From JAENVT01 sp963773085 (GTDB lineage Bacteria; Actinomycetota; Acidimicrobiia; Acidimicrobiales; Ilumatobacteraceae): a stretch of 64,000 bases of DNA. Positions 40,612 through 49,294 of the stretch are shown here, one piece after another. The notes beneath the pieces were generated by a model. It saw nothing but the letters and a program-made list of their open reading frames with translations, was not told the origin of the DNA and did no database searches. A program made the translations under genes and the position numbers. Location: assembly GCA_963773085.1 (NCBI GenBank), contig CAVYZS010000007.1, positions 124,001 to 188,000 on the forward strand, in the 5' to 3' direction. Every line of letters begins with the position of its first letter. Positions within the stretch are counted from its first letter, which is position 1.

Positions 40612-41796
40612 ATGACGACCACCACCAACACAACGACCGATCTGCTCACCGATGACATGCTGGCGAGGTTCGATGCCCGTACCGCCACGTACGACCGCGA
40701 GAACCGGTTCTTCGACGAGGATTGGGACGAGCTTCGCCAATCCGGCTACCTGCTCGCCGCCGTGCCGACCGAGTTCGGCGGGTCGGGACTCACGCTCGAC
40801 GCCGTCGCCAAGTTGCAGGGTCGCCTCGCCTATTACGCGCCGGCGACCGCCGTTGCCGTCAACATGCACTTGTACTGGACCGGGGTCGCCGCGGATCTCC
40901 TGCGTGCCGGCGACGCGTCGTGCCAGTGGATGCTCGAGAAGGCCGCTGACGGTGAGGTCTTCGCCGCCATTCACGGTGAGGCCGGCAACGACATCCCGCT
41001 GCTGCTGTCGTCGTCGAAGGCCGAGAAGGTTCAGGGTGGCTGGGAGATCACCGGCCACAAGATCTTCGGCAGCCTCTCACCGGTGTGGACGTTGGCTGGA
41101 TTCCACGCCATGGACACCTCTGACCCGGCCAACCCGAAGATCGTCCACGGCTTCCTGCCGCGGGCGTCGGCCGGCTACGAGATCATCGAGACGTGGGACA
41201 CACTGGGCATGCGCGCAACGCAGAGCCAGGACACCGTGCTCGATCGGTGTTTCGTGGCCGATGAGAACATCGTGCTCGTCTGCCCGGCAGGTTTCGCGGG
41301 AGCGGGTCTGTTTCAAGTGGCGGTCTTCGCTTGGGCCTTGATGGGATTCGCCACCGTCTACCTCGGTGCCGCCCGTAGGGCGTTCGACATCACCATCGAG
41401 AAGATGCCGAAGCGCACATCGGTCGCCCTGACCCACTCGATGGCCCACCATCCCGAGGTGCAGCACAATGTGTCGGAGATGCGCATTTCACTCGACGCCA
41501 GCGAGGCGCTGCTCGAGCGAGTGGTAACGGACTGGGCCACGGGAGTGCCCCACGCAGATTGGCCGGTTCGGCTGGTAGGCGCCCGGCACTTCATCATCAA
41601 CCAGGCCTACGACATCGTCGACCGGGCGATGGATCTGTCGGGTGGCGGCGCGGCCTTCAAGGGCAACCGTCTCGAGCAGATCTTCCGCGACGTGCGCATG
41701 GGCCGCTTCCACCCAGGCAACACGTTGCTGGCCCACGAACTGGTGGCCAAACTCTGCCTGGGATTGAACCCCGACGATCCCCAGCGCTGGGGCTGA
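40612..41796 (+). CDS. Acyl-CoA dehydrogenase family flavoprotein
   Basis: A 394-aa flavoenzyme with the ACAD fold: GYLLAAVPTEFGGSGLTLDAVAKLQGRLAYYAPATAVAVNMHLYW, AAIHGEAGNDIPLLLSSSKAEK, GWEITGHKIFGSLSPV, and GGGAAFKGNRLEQIFRDVRMGRFHPGNTLLAHELVAKL near the end. The usual catalytic Glu position is not obvious, and the protein resembles the hydroxylase/monooxygenase branch (DszC or acyl-CoA-dehydrogenase-like oxidases) as much as true dehydrogenases. ATG 40612 begins a Thr/Asn-rich end. A 47-bp palindromic repeat follows the stop. Confidence 0.82.
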   Translation: MTTTTNTTTDLLTDDMLARFDARTATYDRENRFFDEDWDELRQSGYLLAAVPTEFGGSGLTLDAVAKLQGRLAYYAPATAVAVNMHLYWTGVAADLLRAGDASCQWMLEKAADGEVFAAIHGEAGNDIPLLLSSSKAEKVQGGWEITGHKIFGSLSPVWTLAGFHAMDTSDPANPKIVHGFLPRASAGYEIIETWDTLGMRATQSQDTVLDRCFVADENIVLVCPAGFAGAGLFQVAVFAWALMGFATVYLGAARRAFDITIEKMPKRTSVALTHSMAHHPEVQHNVSEMRISLDASEALLERVVTDWATGVPHADWPVRLVGARHFIINQAYDIVDRAMDLSGGGAAFKGNRLEQIFRDVRMGRFHPGNTLLAHELVAKLCLGLNPDDPQRWG

Positions 41797-41807
41797 GCCA
41801 CCACCGA

Positions 41808-41854
41808 ACCTTTGTCGCTGTTGACATGCGGAGCATGTTGGCAGCGACAAAGGT
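41808..41854. repeat. Intact 47-bp palindromic repeat (REP-like)
   Basis: ACCTTTGTCGCTG and CAGCGACAAAGGT are perfect 13-bp arms. Inside, ACATGC-GGA-GCATGT makes a second perfect stem and the three bases between can form G-U pairs, giving a stem of about 22 bp. It lies between convergent genes and could also terminate both. The same element, split by IS30, lies 8.5 kb away. Confidence 0.8.
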
Positions 41855-41872
41855 CGGCGCACCGGGCGACGC

Positions 41873-42262
41873 TCAGTCGGACGCTGGTTCGTATCCGCCG
41901 TCGGCGTTGTGGGTCTCCGTACCCGCGACGGGCGGATTGAACACGCAGACGAGGTGGAGGTCGCCCTTGGTCGCCCGGAGGATGTGTTCGTCGTGCTGAT
42001 CCAGGGCGTAGATCGTGCCTGGGCTGATCTGGAACGTCTCCCCGGTCGCCACGTCGACGACCTCCCCCTCGCCGGCCACGCAGTAGTTGGTCTCGAGGTG
42101 GTGTTTGTAGTGGAGATGACTCTCGGCACCCTCGAGGATCCGGGTCTCGTGCACGGAGTAACCCATGCCGTCGGACTTGACGATCATCCGCTTGCTGTCC
42201 CAGCCAGGACCGGAAACGTGGCGGGCGGTGTTGGCGATGTCTTCGGAGCGGACGATGATCAT
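41873..42262 (-). CDS. ectC: Ectoine synthase (solitary EctC)
   Basis: A 129-aa cupin with the EctC hallmarks: SVHETRILEGAESHLHYKHHLETNYCVAGEGEV and the metal/substrate region GTIYALDQHDEHILRA, ending ...NADGGYEPASD. EctC cyclises N-gamma-acetyl-diaminobutyrate to ectoine. No ectA, ectB, ectD or transporter gene is near, so this is an orphan copy. Such copies may use an imported or differently made precursor. The gene starts ten bases after the amidase stop on the same strand, so the two probably share a transcript. Confidence 0.9.
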   Translation of the reverse strand: MIIVRSEDIANTARHVSGPGWDSKRMIVKSDGMGYSVHETRILEGAESHLHYKHHLETNYCVAGEGEVVDVATGETFQISPGTIYALDQHDEHILRATKGDLHLVCVFNPPVAGTETHNADGGYEPASD

Positions 42263-42271
42263 GCGCCGAAG

Positions 42272-43564
42272 TTAATCATTCACCGTCCCGGCGAGACATG
42301 CTTCGACGATCACGGCGAGGTCGAGCAGCGCGGCGTCGGCGGCACGACGGCCGGTCAACATCAGGCCGATTGGTTGACGGTCGGCGGCACTCCCTGGCAG
42401 GGTGATGCTCGGCAGATCGAGCCGGTTGGCGAACTCGGTCAGCCGGAGGACCTCGGTGTTCATCGCCAGGTACGTCTCCATCGTCTGCACATCGGCGACC
42501 CGCGGCGGCAGCACGGGAACCGTGGGGGTGAGGACCGCGTCGGCACCGGCGAGCGCCGAATCGTATCGACGCCTGCAGTCGTGGATCACCCGCACGGCGG
42601 CGACGTAATCGCCGGCGAGCACCGTTGACCCGTACTGGATGCGCGGCCCGACCCGGGGGTCGTAGCGGTCGAGCCGACCGGCGATCAGATCACGGTGCCA
42701 GTCGAATGCTTCGACCGCGATCACGAAGCCCTGGCGCGCCGCGAGGCTGGACTCCGAGAGCATCGGCAGCTCGGCCTTGGTGATCCGTGTGCCCGCCGCG
42801 GCAAGGACGTCGAGCCACCGATCGAACAGGTCGAGCACAACCGGATCGGTCTCTCCTGCTGCGATCGCGCCGACCGGGACCACAAGATGCACGTCGGCGA
42901 GAGAACGAGCGGGAGTTCGGGGCCCGCTGCGCTCGACGAGTGCCAGATCGACGCGGCGGAGGTGCGCAGCAGTGGACGCGATCAGTCCGGGCGCATCGAA
43001 GCTCGGCGCGAGGGGGATCATTCCGTCGGACGGGTATCGGCCTTGCGATGGTTTGAAGCCCGCCACGCCGCAGAACGCCGCAGGGATCCGAATCGAACCG
43101 CTCGTGTCTGACCCGAGCGACACGTCGGCCACACCGAGCGACACGGCGACTGCTCCGCCGGATGTCGAGCCGCCGCTGACTCGCTGTTCATCCGGCCTCA
43201 GCGGGGTGGTCGGGGTACCGTACGTGGCATTGAGCCCCAGCGCTCCGTAGGCGAACTCGGTCATGTTCGTCTGGGCGAACAGAACCGCACCTGCGGATCG
43301 CAACGCAGTGACCATCGGGGCATCCGACGTGGGCGGCGGCGCGTCAGCCAGCACCGCCGAGCCGGCGTGGGTCGTCCATCCGGCGACATCGAAGCACGCC
43401 TTGACGGTGAGCACGTCCCCTGCCAGGGGCAGGGACGTATCGATGGCGGCGGCCTCGGCGAGCGCTTCGTCGTCGCGCCGCTGCAGGAGCGCAACCGCTA
43501 CGGCTTCACGTTCGTCAGAGGCGGCGCCGATGCAGTGGCGCACGTGGTCCGTCGGGGACCGCAT
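42272..43564 (-). CDS. Amidase-signature family hydrolase
   Basis: A 430-aa amidase. The Ser-cisSer-Lys triad is visible: Lys55 (TVKACFDVAG), cis-Ser133 (GGSTSGGAVAV) and nucleophile Ser157 (GSDTSGSIRIPAAFCGVAGFKPS). It hydrolyses a C-N amide bond; the natural substrate is not encoded in these motifs. It is placed immediately upstream of ectC. An amidase that makes or removes an N-acyl diamine could feed or drain the EctC substrate, but that is inference. Confidence 0.88.
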   Translation of the reverse strand: MRSPTDHVRHCIGAASDEREAVAVALLQRRDDEALAEAAAIDTSLPLAGDVLTVKACFDVAGWTTHAGSAVLADAPPPTSDAPMVTALRSAGAVLFAQTNMTEFAYGALGLNATYGTPTTPLRPDEQRVSGGSTSGGAVAVSLGVADVSLGSDTSGSIRIPAAFCGVAGFKPSQGRYPSDGMIPLAPSFDAPGLIASTAAHLRRVDLALVERSGPRTPARSLADVHLVVPVGAIAAGETDPVVLDLFDRWLDVLAAAGTRITKAELPMLSESSLAARQGFVIAVEAFDWHRDLIAGRLDRYDPRVGPRIQYGSTVLAGDYVAAVRVIHDCRRRYDSALAGADAVLTPTVPVLPPRVADVQTMETYLAMNTEVLRLTEFANRLDLPSITLPGSAADRQPIGLMLTGRRAADAALLDLAVIVEACLAGTVND

Positions 43565-43575
43565 CGCCGCCAGCC

Positions 43576-43884
43576 TCAGTAGCGACGGTCGTTGGACTTC
43601 TTCTTCGGCGGCGCCTTGAACGGTGCCTCGATGAGCACCTCGAACTGGGCATCGTCGGGTTGCTTCGGTTCGTTCAGTCGCTGAAGGTAGGTCTTCAACG
43701 CAGCTCGTGCCGGGGCGACCTGTTCGCCCTTGGCACCGACGGAACGAGCCAACGCATCCTTGGCCTTGGCGACCCGCTCGCGGCGGGTTGCCTTCTCCTC
43801 CTCCGAGATCACTCGCTTCGGGGCCGGCGGAGCGGTGCGACGGGCTTCGAGTTCCTGGAGGGGTGTGAGCTTGGCGGTGGCCAT
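43576..43884 (-). CDS. Small basic helical protein, unknown function
   Basis: About 102 aa from ATG 43884: MATAKLTPLQELEARRTAPPAP, then a Lys/Arg/Glu-rich helix (EEEKATRRERVAKAKDALARSVG) and a basic end (APPKKKSNDRRY). Charge and helix pattern suggest nucleic-acid or protein binding. It lies 11 nt upstream of the amidase on the same strand. I do not recognise the family. Confidence 0.6.
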   Translation of the reverse strand: MATAKLTPLQELEARRTAPPAPKRVISEEEKATRRERVAKAKDALARSVGAKGEQVAPARAALKTYLQRLNEPKQPDDAQFEVLIEAPFKAPPKKKSNDRRY

Positions 43885-43894
43885 GGAACTGAGC

Positions 43895-44125
43895 CTACAT
43901 CGCACCCCGCGGGAACAGACATGGCCACAACGGAAAGGGGAGGAGCTCGACGCTCCTCCCCTTCCTACCCATCCCTAGTACTGCGTCGGCTTCCTCGAAA
44001 ACTCCTCGCCATTGCTCCCAGCTGTTCGACAGCAGCCAGAGACCATGAACGAAGACGACGGCCGGGCGCCCGGTGGCATTGGCCGCGTCGACCTGTGCAG
44101 CGTCCTGTTCGGCACTGACGGTCAT
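43895..44125 (-). pseudogene. Truncated alpha/beta hydrolase fragment
   Basis: Only the first 50 or so residues look like an alpha/beta hydrolase: GRPAVVFVHGLWLLSNSWEQWRGVFEEA, with the first strand and the HG oxyanion-hole motif. After FEEA the sequence stops resembling the family and runs into a strong hairpin; the nucleophile, acid and His are all missing. It starts 10 nt after the large SARP-cyclase regulator. A deletion has probably joined the N-terminal part to the operon's terminator. Confidence 0.65.
43935..43963 (-). terminator. Strong hairpin terminator
   Basis: AAGGGGAGGAGC and GCTCCTCCCCTT form a perfect 12-bp stem with a TCGAC loop, extended beyond by GGA/TCC with a bulge. It sits at the end of the regulator-hydrolase transcript. 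Confidence 0.6.
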
Positions 44126-44135
44126 GCGGACGACA

Positions 44136-47100
44136 CTATTCCGTGTGCCGGTCGAGCTCGACCGCAATCGCCAGGACCTCGTCGATCAACGTGTCGAGTT
44201 GGTCGACGTGACCGGTTGACTCCACGTCGAGCCCGGCTGTCCTGAGCGTGCGGGCAAACACGTCCATGACGCCCCCTGGGTCGGCTGAACGAGCCCACCG
44301 TACGAACCGCTCGGCAAGGTCCCGATACCCCATTCGATCGAGTGCGACCGCCGACGAGATCGCGCCGTGCCATGCCAGGACATTGATCAACTCGCTGCGG
44401 AACCATCGCCAGGGATCGCCGAGCTCGGCCCCGCTGATCCGATGCCCGGCCATGGCGTGTGCCGTCAGGGAGTGCCACGCCACAGCCAGCCGAAACCAGT
44501 TCGGGCGCTCGACGGTGAGTGACTCGTTCGCCGCGGAGAAGCAACTCGCGGCCGCATCCCAGTCGTTCCTCGCAACCGCCAGATGCCCGCAGAGCTCGTC
44601 GGTCGCGCTGCGGGCGCGATCGCTCTGCAATGCCGCAACGATCTCCTTGAAGCGTCGCAGCGGCTCGTCGACGAGGTCGAGGTGTCGGGAGAAGATGAGG
44701 CACCGCAGCGTCGCCCAGAACGCCAAGTAGCGCACTACCGCCGGGGCGTCGGCGAACCTGTCGAGGCTTGCCACCAGCTCCTCGCCCTCGTCGTGACTGA
44801 CGATCGAGGCCGCCAACGAGGTCTGCGGCGCAACGGAGAATCGATCGTGAGGTATCCGTCGTTCGGCACGGATCAAGCGCCATCCCCGTGCGTCGGAGAG
44901 CGCCCCCGGTTCGGCGGGCGCGCGACGCAGGTCGAACTCCACGAGCACGTCGATGAAGTCGATGTCATCACCCGACGCACGCACGGCATCGTGCAGCCGG
45001 GCGAACATCTCGTCCGACTCGCGGCTGGCGATACCCCATGCAACCAGGGCAACCTCGAGACCCTGCTCCCATTCTCGATGGTCGATGAACCAGTCCAGGG
45101 CTACGAGCGCATCCGGGATGTACTCGAAGAGCCGTTGCCGGACCGCTCGTTCCTCCGGGCCGACGGAACGGAGCTGCAGTCTGCCGACGAGCGATGCCAT
45201 GTACCGGGCGTGCCGCTCACGCGTCGCGTCCGCAATGTCGGCGTGATGCAGGTGTTCGCGAGCGTACGCTCGCATCGTCTCCAGCATCCGGTATCGGGTT
45301 GTGCCATCGCTGGCGGTGACTCGCTGGAGCAGCGAACGATCGACCAGTTGCGGCACGGTGTCGACGACATCGAGATCGCTGACACCGTCGTGCGCGGCCA
45401 CGGCACGCGCCGCAGCCATGTCGAAGCCCGATGGGAACACCGACAACCTGTCGAACACGGCTTGCTCGACCTCACTGCACATGTCGTACGACCAGTCGAG
45501 CGTGCCTCGCATGGTCTGGTGCCGCTCCATCCGGGAGCGCCGACCACCCACGAGGAGCCGGAATCGCTCGTCGAGGTTGGCGACGAGCTCGACCGGGGTG
45601 TACGCCCGCACGCGCGAGGCGGCGAGTTCGATCGCCAGCGGCAGGCCGTCGAGTCGCCGGCACAGCTCACTGACCGCTTCGGCCTGGTCGGTGTCGATGA
45701 CGAGGTCAGGGGCTTCGGCGCGGGCCCGCTCGACGAAGAGCCGCTCCGCATCCGCGCTGGCCAACGAGGGGACCGGGACGAGACGTTCGCCGCTGACCAT
45801 CAGCGGTTCGCGACTCGTGGCCAGCACCGTGACGGTCGGACACGAGGCGACGAGTCGCTCGACCACGTCGGCGGCCGTCGACAGCACGTGCTCGCAGTTG
45901 TCGACGACGATCAGCAGCCGCTTCTGCCGCAATCTTCTGGTGATGTCGTCGACAACGTCGTGGTCGGCGCATGCGGCGATCCCCAGCCCGGTTGCGAATG
46001 CGAACGGCACGGCGTCGTCGACCGACACGACCGCCAGTTCGACCATCCAGCAGCCGTCCGGGTACATCGCCGCGGTCGCATGAGCCGCCTCGACAGCCAA
46101 GCGCGTCTTGCCCGTGCCACCGACCCCGATCAGCGTCACCAGCCGGTTGTCGGACAGCTCGGCCGCAAGTTTCTCGACCTCGTTGAATCGCCCGATGAAC
46201 GTGGTCAGCTCGACGGGGAGGTTCCCTACTCGCTGGCGGGCCACCCGCAGCGGCGGGAAGTTGTCACTACCCACCTGGAACAGGCGCTCCGGCGACGTCA
46301 GTCCCTTGAGGTGGTGCTCGCCCAGATCCACGAGCTCATGGTCGGAGGCGAGCGACGCCGTCGCCGACGACACCAGGATCTGACCCCCGTTGCCGGCGTC
46401 CATCACCCGGGCAGCCCTGTTCACCGTGGGCCCGAAGTAGTCACCATCACGCAACTCGGCCTCACCGGTGTGGATGCCGATCCGCACCGGCAGTGTCAGC
46501 TGGCCTTGCGCGTCGATCGCGGCAGAGACAGCTGCGGGCGCCGACGTGAAGACAGCGCACACGCCATCGCCCGTGTGCTTGAACACGGAGCCGCCGTGGA
46601 CGTCGACGACGGACCGGATCGTCGAGTCGTGGCCGGCCAAGGCCTGCGACATGGCCAGCTCGTCGTCCTGCCAGCGCTCGGTCGAACCCTCGATGTCGGT
46701 GAACAAGAACGTGACGGTTCCTGTCGGGAGATGACGCGGTGCCGTAACCGTGACATCCCGTATCGGGTCGAGGCCCCCCAGTAGTTCGGCCTCGAGTTCG
46801 CGCAACGCGGATGTGGGCTCGATCCCGATCTCGTCGCGCATGGTCGCACGGAAACGCTGGAACCAGCGCAACGATTCGGTCACCCTGCCCGATGCTGCCA
46901 ATGCCCTCATCAGGAGCGCTACCGGCCGCTCGCGCAACGGCTGGGCGACAACGTGGCTCTCGAGCAACAAGACGGCTTCCGGCGCTCGACCAGTCTCGAT
47001 CAGGGCCTCGCCGAGGTCTTCCGTCGCGACCGCTCGCAACTCGTCGAGTCGAGTCGCCGTCGGCAGTGCCCACGGTTCGTCGGCGAACTCCTCGAACGCG

Positions 47101-47471
47101 CTGCCGCGCCACAGGTCCAGCCCCTGCGCGAGCAGTGACCGGCGATCCGACGGCGACGCCGTTCGGGCTCGCTCGCACAACTCGGAGAACCGATCAGCGT
47201 CGAGTTCATCGGCGCACAGCACGAGTCGATAGCCCGTCGTCGCCGTCTCGATCCGATCGCCCAGCGATTTGCGCAACCGTGACACCGCCGTTCGCACGAG
47301 GGAGCCATCGATTCGGCCATCAGCGATGTACTCGGCGATCCGCCCGGACGAGACCGTCGATCCCCTCTCGGCAACGAGCAGGGCAAGAAGCCGCCGCAAC
47401 TGTGGGGTCAGTGACACGGCGTTGCCCTGGTCATCCCAGATCTCGACTCGGCCGAGGATGCCCAACTTCAC
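44136..47471 (-). CDS. SARP/BTAD - class III cyclase - NB-ARC multidomain regulator
   Basis: An 1111-aa protein. A winged-helix/BTAD SARP domain occupies about residues 1-240 (VSRLRKSLGDRIETATTGYRL, ELEAELLGGLDP). A class III cyclase domain follows (about 255-400): TFLFTDIEGSTERWQ, GDGVCAVF, IGIHTGEAELRDGDYFGPTVNRAARV; both metal Asp and the Asn/Arg of NRAARV are present, so nucleotide cyclisation is possible. The NB-ARC ATPase has LIGVGGTGKTRLAVEAA, LLIVVDNCEHV and LATSREPL. Helical repeats end the protein. ATG 47471 is divergent from the stress-protein gene. It may link cNMP or ligand sensing to transcription. Confidence 0.88.
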   Translation of the reverse strand: MKLGILGRVEIWDDQGNAVSLTPQLRRLLALLVAERGSTVSSGRIAEYIADGRIDGSLVRTAVSRLRKSLGDRIETATTGYRLVLCADELDADRFSELCERARTASPSDRRSLLAQGLDLWRGSAFEEFADEPWALPTATRLDELRAVATEDLGEALIETGRAPEAVLLLESHVVAQPLRERPVALLMRALAASGRVTESLRWFQRFRATMRDEIGIEPTSALRELEAELLGGLDPIRDVTVTAPRHLPTGTVTFLFTDIEGSTERWQDDELAMSQALAGHDSTIRSVVDVHGGSVFKHTGDGVCAVFTSAPAAVSAAIDAQGQLTLPVRIGIHTGEAELRDGDYFGPTVNRAARVMDAGNGGQILVSSATASLASDHELVDLGEHHLKGLTSPERLFQVGSDNFPPLRVARQRVGNLPVELTTFIGRFNEVEKLAAELSDNRLVTLIGVGGTGKTRLAVEAAHATAAMYPDGCWMVELAVVSVDDAVPFAFATGLGIAACADHDVVDDITRRLRQKRLLIVVDNCEHVLSTAADVVERLVASCPTVTVLATSREPLMVSGERLVPVPSLASADAERLFVERARAEAPDLVIDTDQAEAVSELCRRLDGLPLAIELAASRVRAYTPVELVANLDERFRLLVGGRRSRMERHQTMRGTLDWSYDMCSEVEQAVFDRLSVFPSGFDMAAARAVAAHDGVSDLDVVDTVPQLVDRSLLQRVTASDGTTRYRMLETMRAYAREHLHHADIADATRERHARYMASLVGRLQLRSVGPEERAVRQRLFEYIPDALVALDWFIDHREWEQGLEVALVAWGIASRESDEMFARLHDAVRASGDDIDFIDVLVEFDLRRAPAEPGALSDARGWRLIRAERRIPHDRFSVAPQTSLAASIVSHDEGEELVASLDRFADAPAVVRYLAFWATLRCLIFSRHLDLVDEPLRRFKEIVAALQSDRARSATDELCGHLAVARNDWDAAASCFSAANESLTVERPNWFRLAVAWHSLTAHAMAGHRISGAELGDPWRWFRSELINVLAWHGAISSAVALDRMGYRDLAERFVRWARSADPGGVMDVFARTLRTAGLDVESTGHVDQLDTLIDEVLAIAVELDRHTE

Positions 47472-47581
47472 CGTGCCTCTGCCCCCCTCACGAACCTGCC
47501 CTGGACCAATGTCACCGCTTCGTCACGCTACCCCAGGCTCCTCGTGACACGGGCGTGACGACCGTGGCGGATGATCCAGGC

Positions 47582-48010
47582 ATGGAATCGATCATCGTGG
47601 GTGTCGACCGCACCGAGACAGCCCGACGCGCCGCGTTCGCGGCTGCGAAACTGGCGTCAGCCTTCGGGCGGGCATTGCACGTGGTGATGGCCGTCAACGG
47701 CCGCTCGACGAAGGAGGTCGCCGTGGGCGGCTCGGATCGATGGCACGTGGATTCGCTGTCGACGGCCGAACAGTTCCTCGACGCCCTCATCGGCGAACTG
47801 CCGACTACGCCTATCACCCGCGCCGTCAGTCTGAAGGATCCCGCGACGGCGCTCTGCGAGGAGGCTGATCGTCTCGACGCTCGCGTCATCGTGGTGGGCA
47901 ATCGACGCGTGCAAGGGGTCGCACGGGTGCTCGGAGCTGTCGCTACCGACGTCGCTCGACGAGCCCCGTGTGACGTGCTGATCGCGAACACGACATCAGT
48001 TCGGCCGTAA
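47582..48010 (+). CDS. Universal stress protein-like (UspA) domain protein
   Basis: A 142-aa single-domain protein: MESIIVGVDRTETARRAAFAAAKLASAFGRALHVVMAVNG, and an end reading DARVIVVGNRRVQGVARVLGAVATDVARRAPCDVLIANT. The VVGNRRVQG...GAVATDVA segment is the Usp ATP-binding G-x2-G-x9-G(S/T) region, slightly altered, so ATP binding is likely but not certain. ATG 47582 fits the family start. It stands between the divergent SARP-cyclase gene and the Rieske gene. Confidence 0.85.
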   Translation: MESIIVGVDRTETARRAAFAAAKLASAFGRALHVVMAVNGRSTKEVAVGGSDRWHVDSLSTAEQFLDALIGELPTTPITRAVSLKDPATALCEEADRLDARVIVVGNRRVQGVARVLGAVATDVARRAPCDVLIANTTSVRP

Positions 48011-48043
48011 CCACAGATCCGGACGCTGGCATCCAGGAGAAAG

Positions 48044-48071
48044 ATGCCCGGCGACTACCATCGCCGGGCAT
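48044..48071 (+). promoter_or_regulatory. Hairpin covering the Rieske start codon
   Basis: ATGCCCGGCGA and TCGCCGGGCAT form a perfect 11-bp stem with a CTACCA loop. The 3' arm contains the first two bases of the Rieske start codon at 48070, and AGGAGA lies just before the 5' arm. It may be the stress-protein terminator, a translational control element, or both. Confidence 0.5.
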
Positions 48072-49089
48072 GTTCCTCCGCAATGCCTGGTACGTGGCCG
48101 CCTGGGAGCGCGAGGTGGTTGACACGCCGTACGCGACCACGATCCTCGGTGATCGCGTCGCGATCTACCGCGTTGCCAGCGGCGGGTACGCCGCGCTTGC
48201 CGACGCCTGCCCGCACCGCAAGCTGCCGCTGTCGATGGGCCGCGTGCAGGGCGACAACATCGAGTGCGGCTATCACGGCCTCGTTTTCGACTGCTCCGGC
48301 ACCTGCGTGCGAGTACCGGGCGACGACGAGCCACCGCAGGGCGCGGTGGTGCGTTCGTATCCAATTCGGGCGCGCTACGGATTGCTGTGGATCTGGATGG
48401 GCGATCCTGGTCGCGCCGATCCCACCGAAATTTTCGAAGCAGAACATTGGGGTGACCCGGAGTGGGGCACCACCGACGGCGACGACATGGTGATCGCCTG
48501 CAATTACCTGTACATCACCGACAACTTGCTGGACCCGTCGCATGTCGCCTGGGTGCACCCTGGTTCGTTCGCCGGCGACGGGTCTGACCAGACACCGCTG
48601 CAGGTCACGATCGGCGACGACGGCGTGACGACCTGGCGATGGATGATCGACACCACTCCGGCTCCGTTCTACGCCCCGTACCTGAACTTCGACGGCAACT
48701 GCGACCGCAAGCAGCAATACGAAGTGCGCTATCCCAGCAATGCGCTGATCAAGGCCTACATCTCCCCTGCAGGCGCCGGCGGCGAGGACAAACCGTTGCA
48801 CCCCGACACGTTCGTCATGGACAGCTTCAACTTCCTGACGCCGATCGACGAAACGACCACCCGGTACTTCTGGTTCCAGATGCGCAACGTCGCTCCCGAC
48901 GATGCCGAGGTGTCGCGCCGCTTCGCCGCCTCGGTGCGTGGGGCCTTCGAAGAGGACAAGGTCATCCTGCAGGCATCGCAGCGCGGCATCTCCGAATCGA
49001 CGACGCCCAACATCAATCTTCGCACCGACAGCGGCGGAATTCGCTTCCGCCGCCGCCTCGCCCAGATGATCGAGGCCGAGGCCGGCTGA
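48070..49089 (+). CDS. VanA-like Rieske aromatic O-demethylase oxygenase
   Basis: A 339-aa oxygenase starting MFLRNAWYVAAWEREV, the usual opening of vanillate O-demethylase oxygenases, which settles the start. The Rieske motif is CPHRKLPLSMG...CGYHGLVFD; the catalytic iron motif is DNLLDPSHVAWVHPG. No VanB-type reductase gene is nearby, so electron supply must come from elsewhere. Substrates in the family include vanillate, dicamba and other methoxy or methylated aromatics. Confidence 0.9.
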   Translation: MFLRNAWYVAAWEREVVDTPYATTILGDRVAIYRVASGGYAALADACPHRKLPLSMGRVQGDNIECGYHGLVFDCSGTCVRVPGDDEPPQGAVVRSYPIRARYGLLWIWMGDPGRADPTEIFEAEHWGDPEWGTTDGDDMVIACNYLYITDNLLDPSHVAWVHPGSFAGDGSDQTPLQVTIGDDGVTTWRWMIDTTPAPFYAPYLNFDGNCDRKQQYEVRYPSNALIKAYISPAGAGGEDKPLHPDTFVMDSFNFLTPIDETTTRYFWFQMRNVAPDDAEVSRRFAASVRGAFEEDKVILQASQRGISESTTPNINLRTDSGGIRFRRRLAQMIEAEAG

Positions 49090-49180
49090 ACCACGGTTCT
49101 AGCGAGGTCAGATCGGGGTCAGCGACCGCTCAGTGGCAAGGCGCACAGTGGGGCAATCCACCACGACGAAAGGCCCCACC

Positions 49181-49294
49181 ATGGATCCCACCCAATACAT
49201 GTTCCATCTCGCACTCGAGCACCAACGCCGCCTCATTCGGGTTCGCCCGGATACGAGGCATCACCATGCCGATCGGCGGTGGAGGTGGCGATGA
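49181..49294 (+). CDS. Possible 37-aa peptide, coupled to the next gene
   Basis: ATG 49181 with AAAGG upstream opens MDPTQYMFHLALEHQRRLIR followed by a His/Arg-rich tail. The first part resembles short actinobacterial peptides of the MDP...LEHQRRL type. Its TGA overlaps the ATG of the next gene (ATGA), which supports translation. The tail looks shifted out of frame, so it may be a truncated version of a longer small protein. Confidence 0.4.
   Translation: MDPTQYMFHLALEHQRRLIRVRPDTRHHHADRRWRWR

Noticed and set aside
41873..42262. Part of a classical ectoine biosynthesis operon
   Set aside because: No ectA, ectB, ectD or ask_ect gene lies on either side.
44583..46784. 733-codon open frame on the plus strand
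   Set aside because: It is antisense to the SARP-cyclase-NB-ARC gene, which has clear domains in order; the plus-strand translation is Arg/Gln/Val-rich without any motif, a GC-rich shadow.
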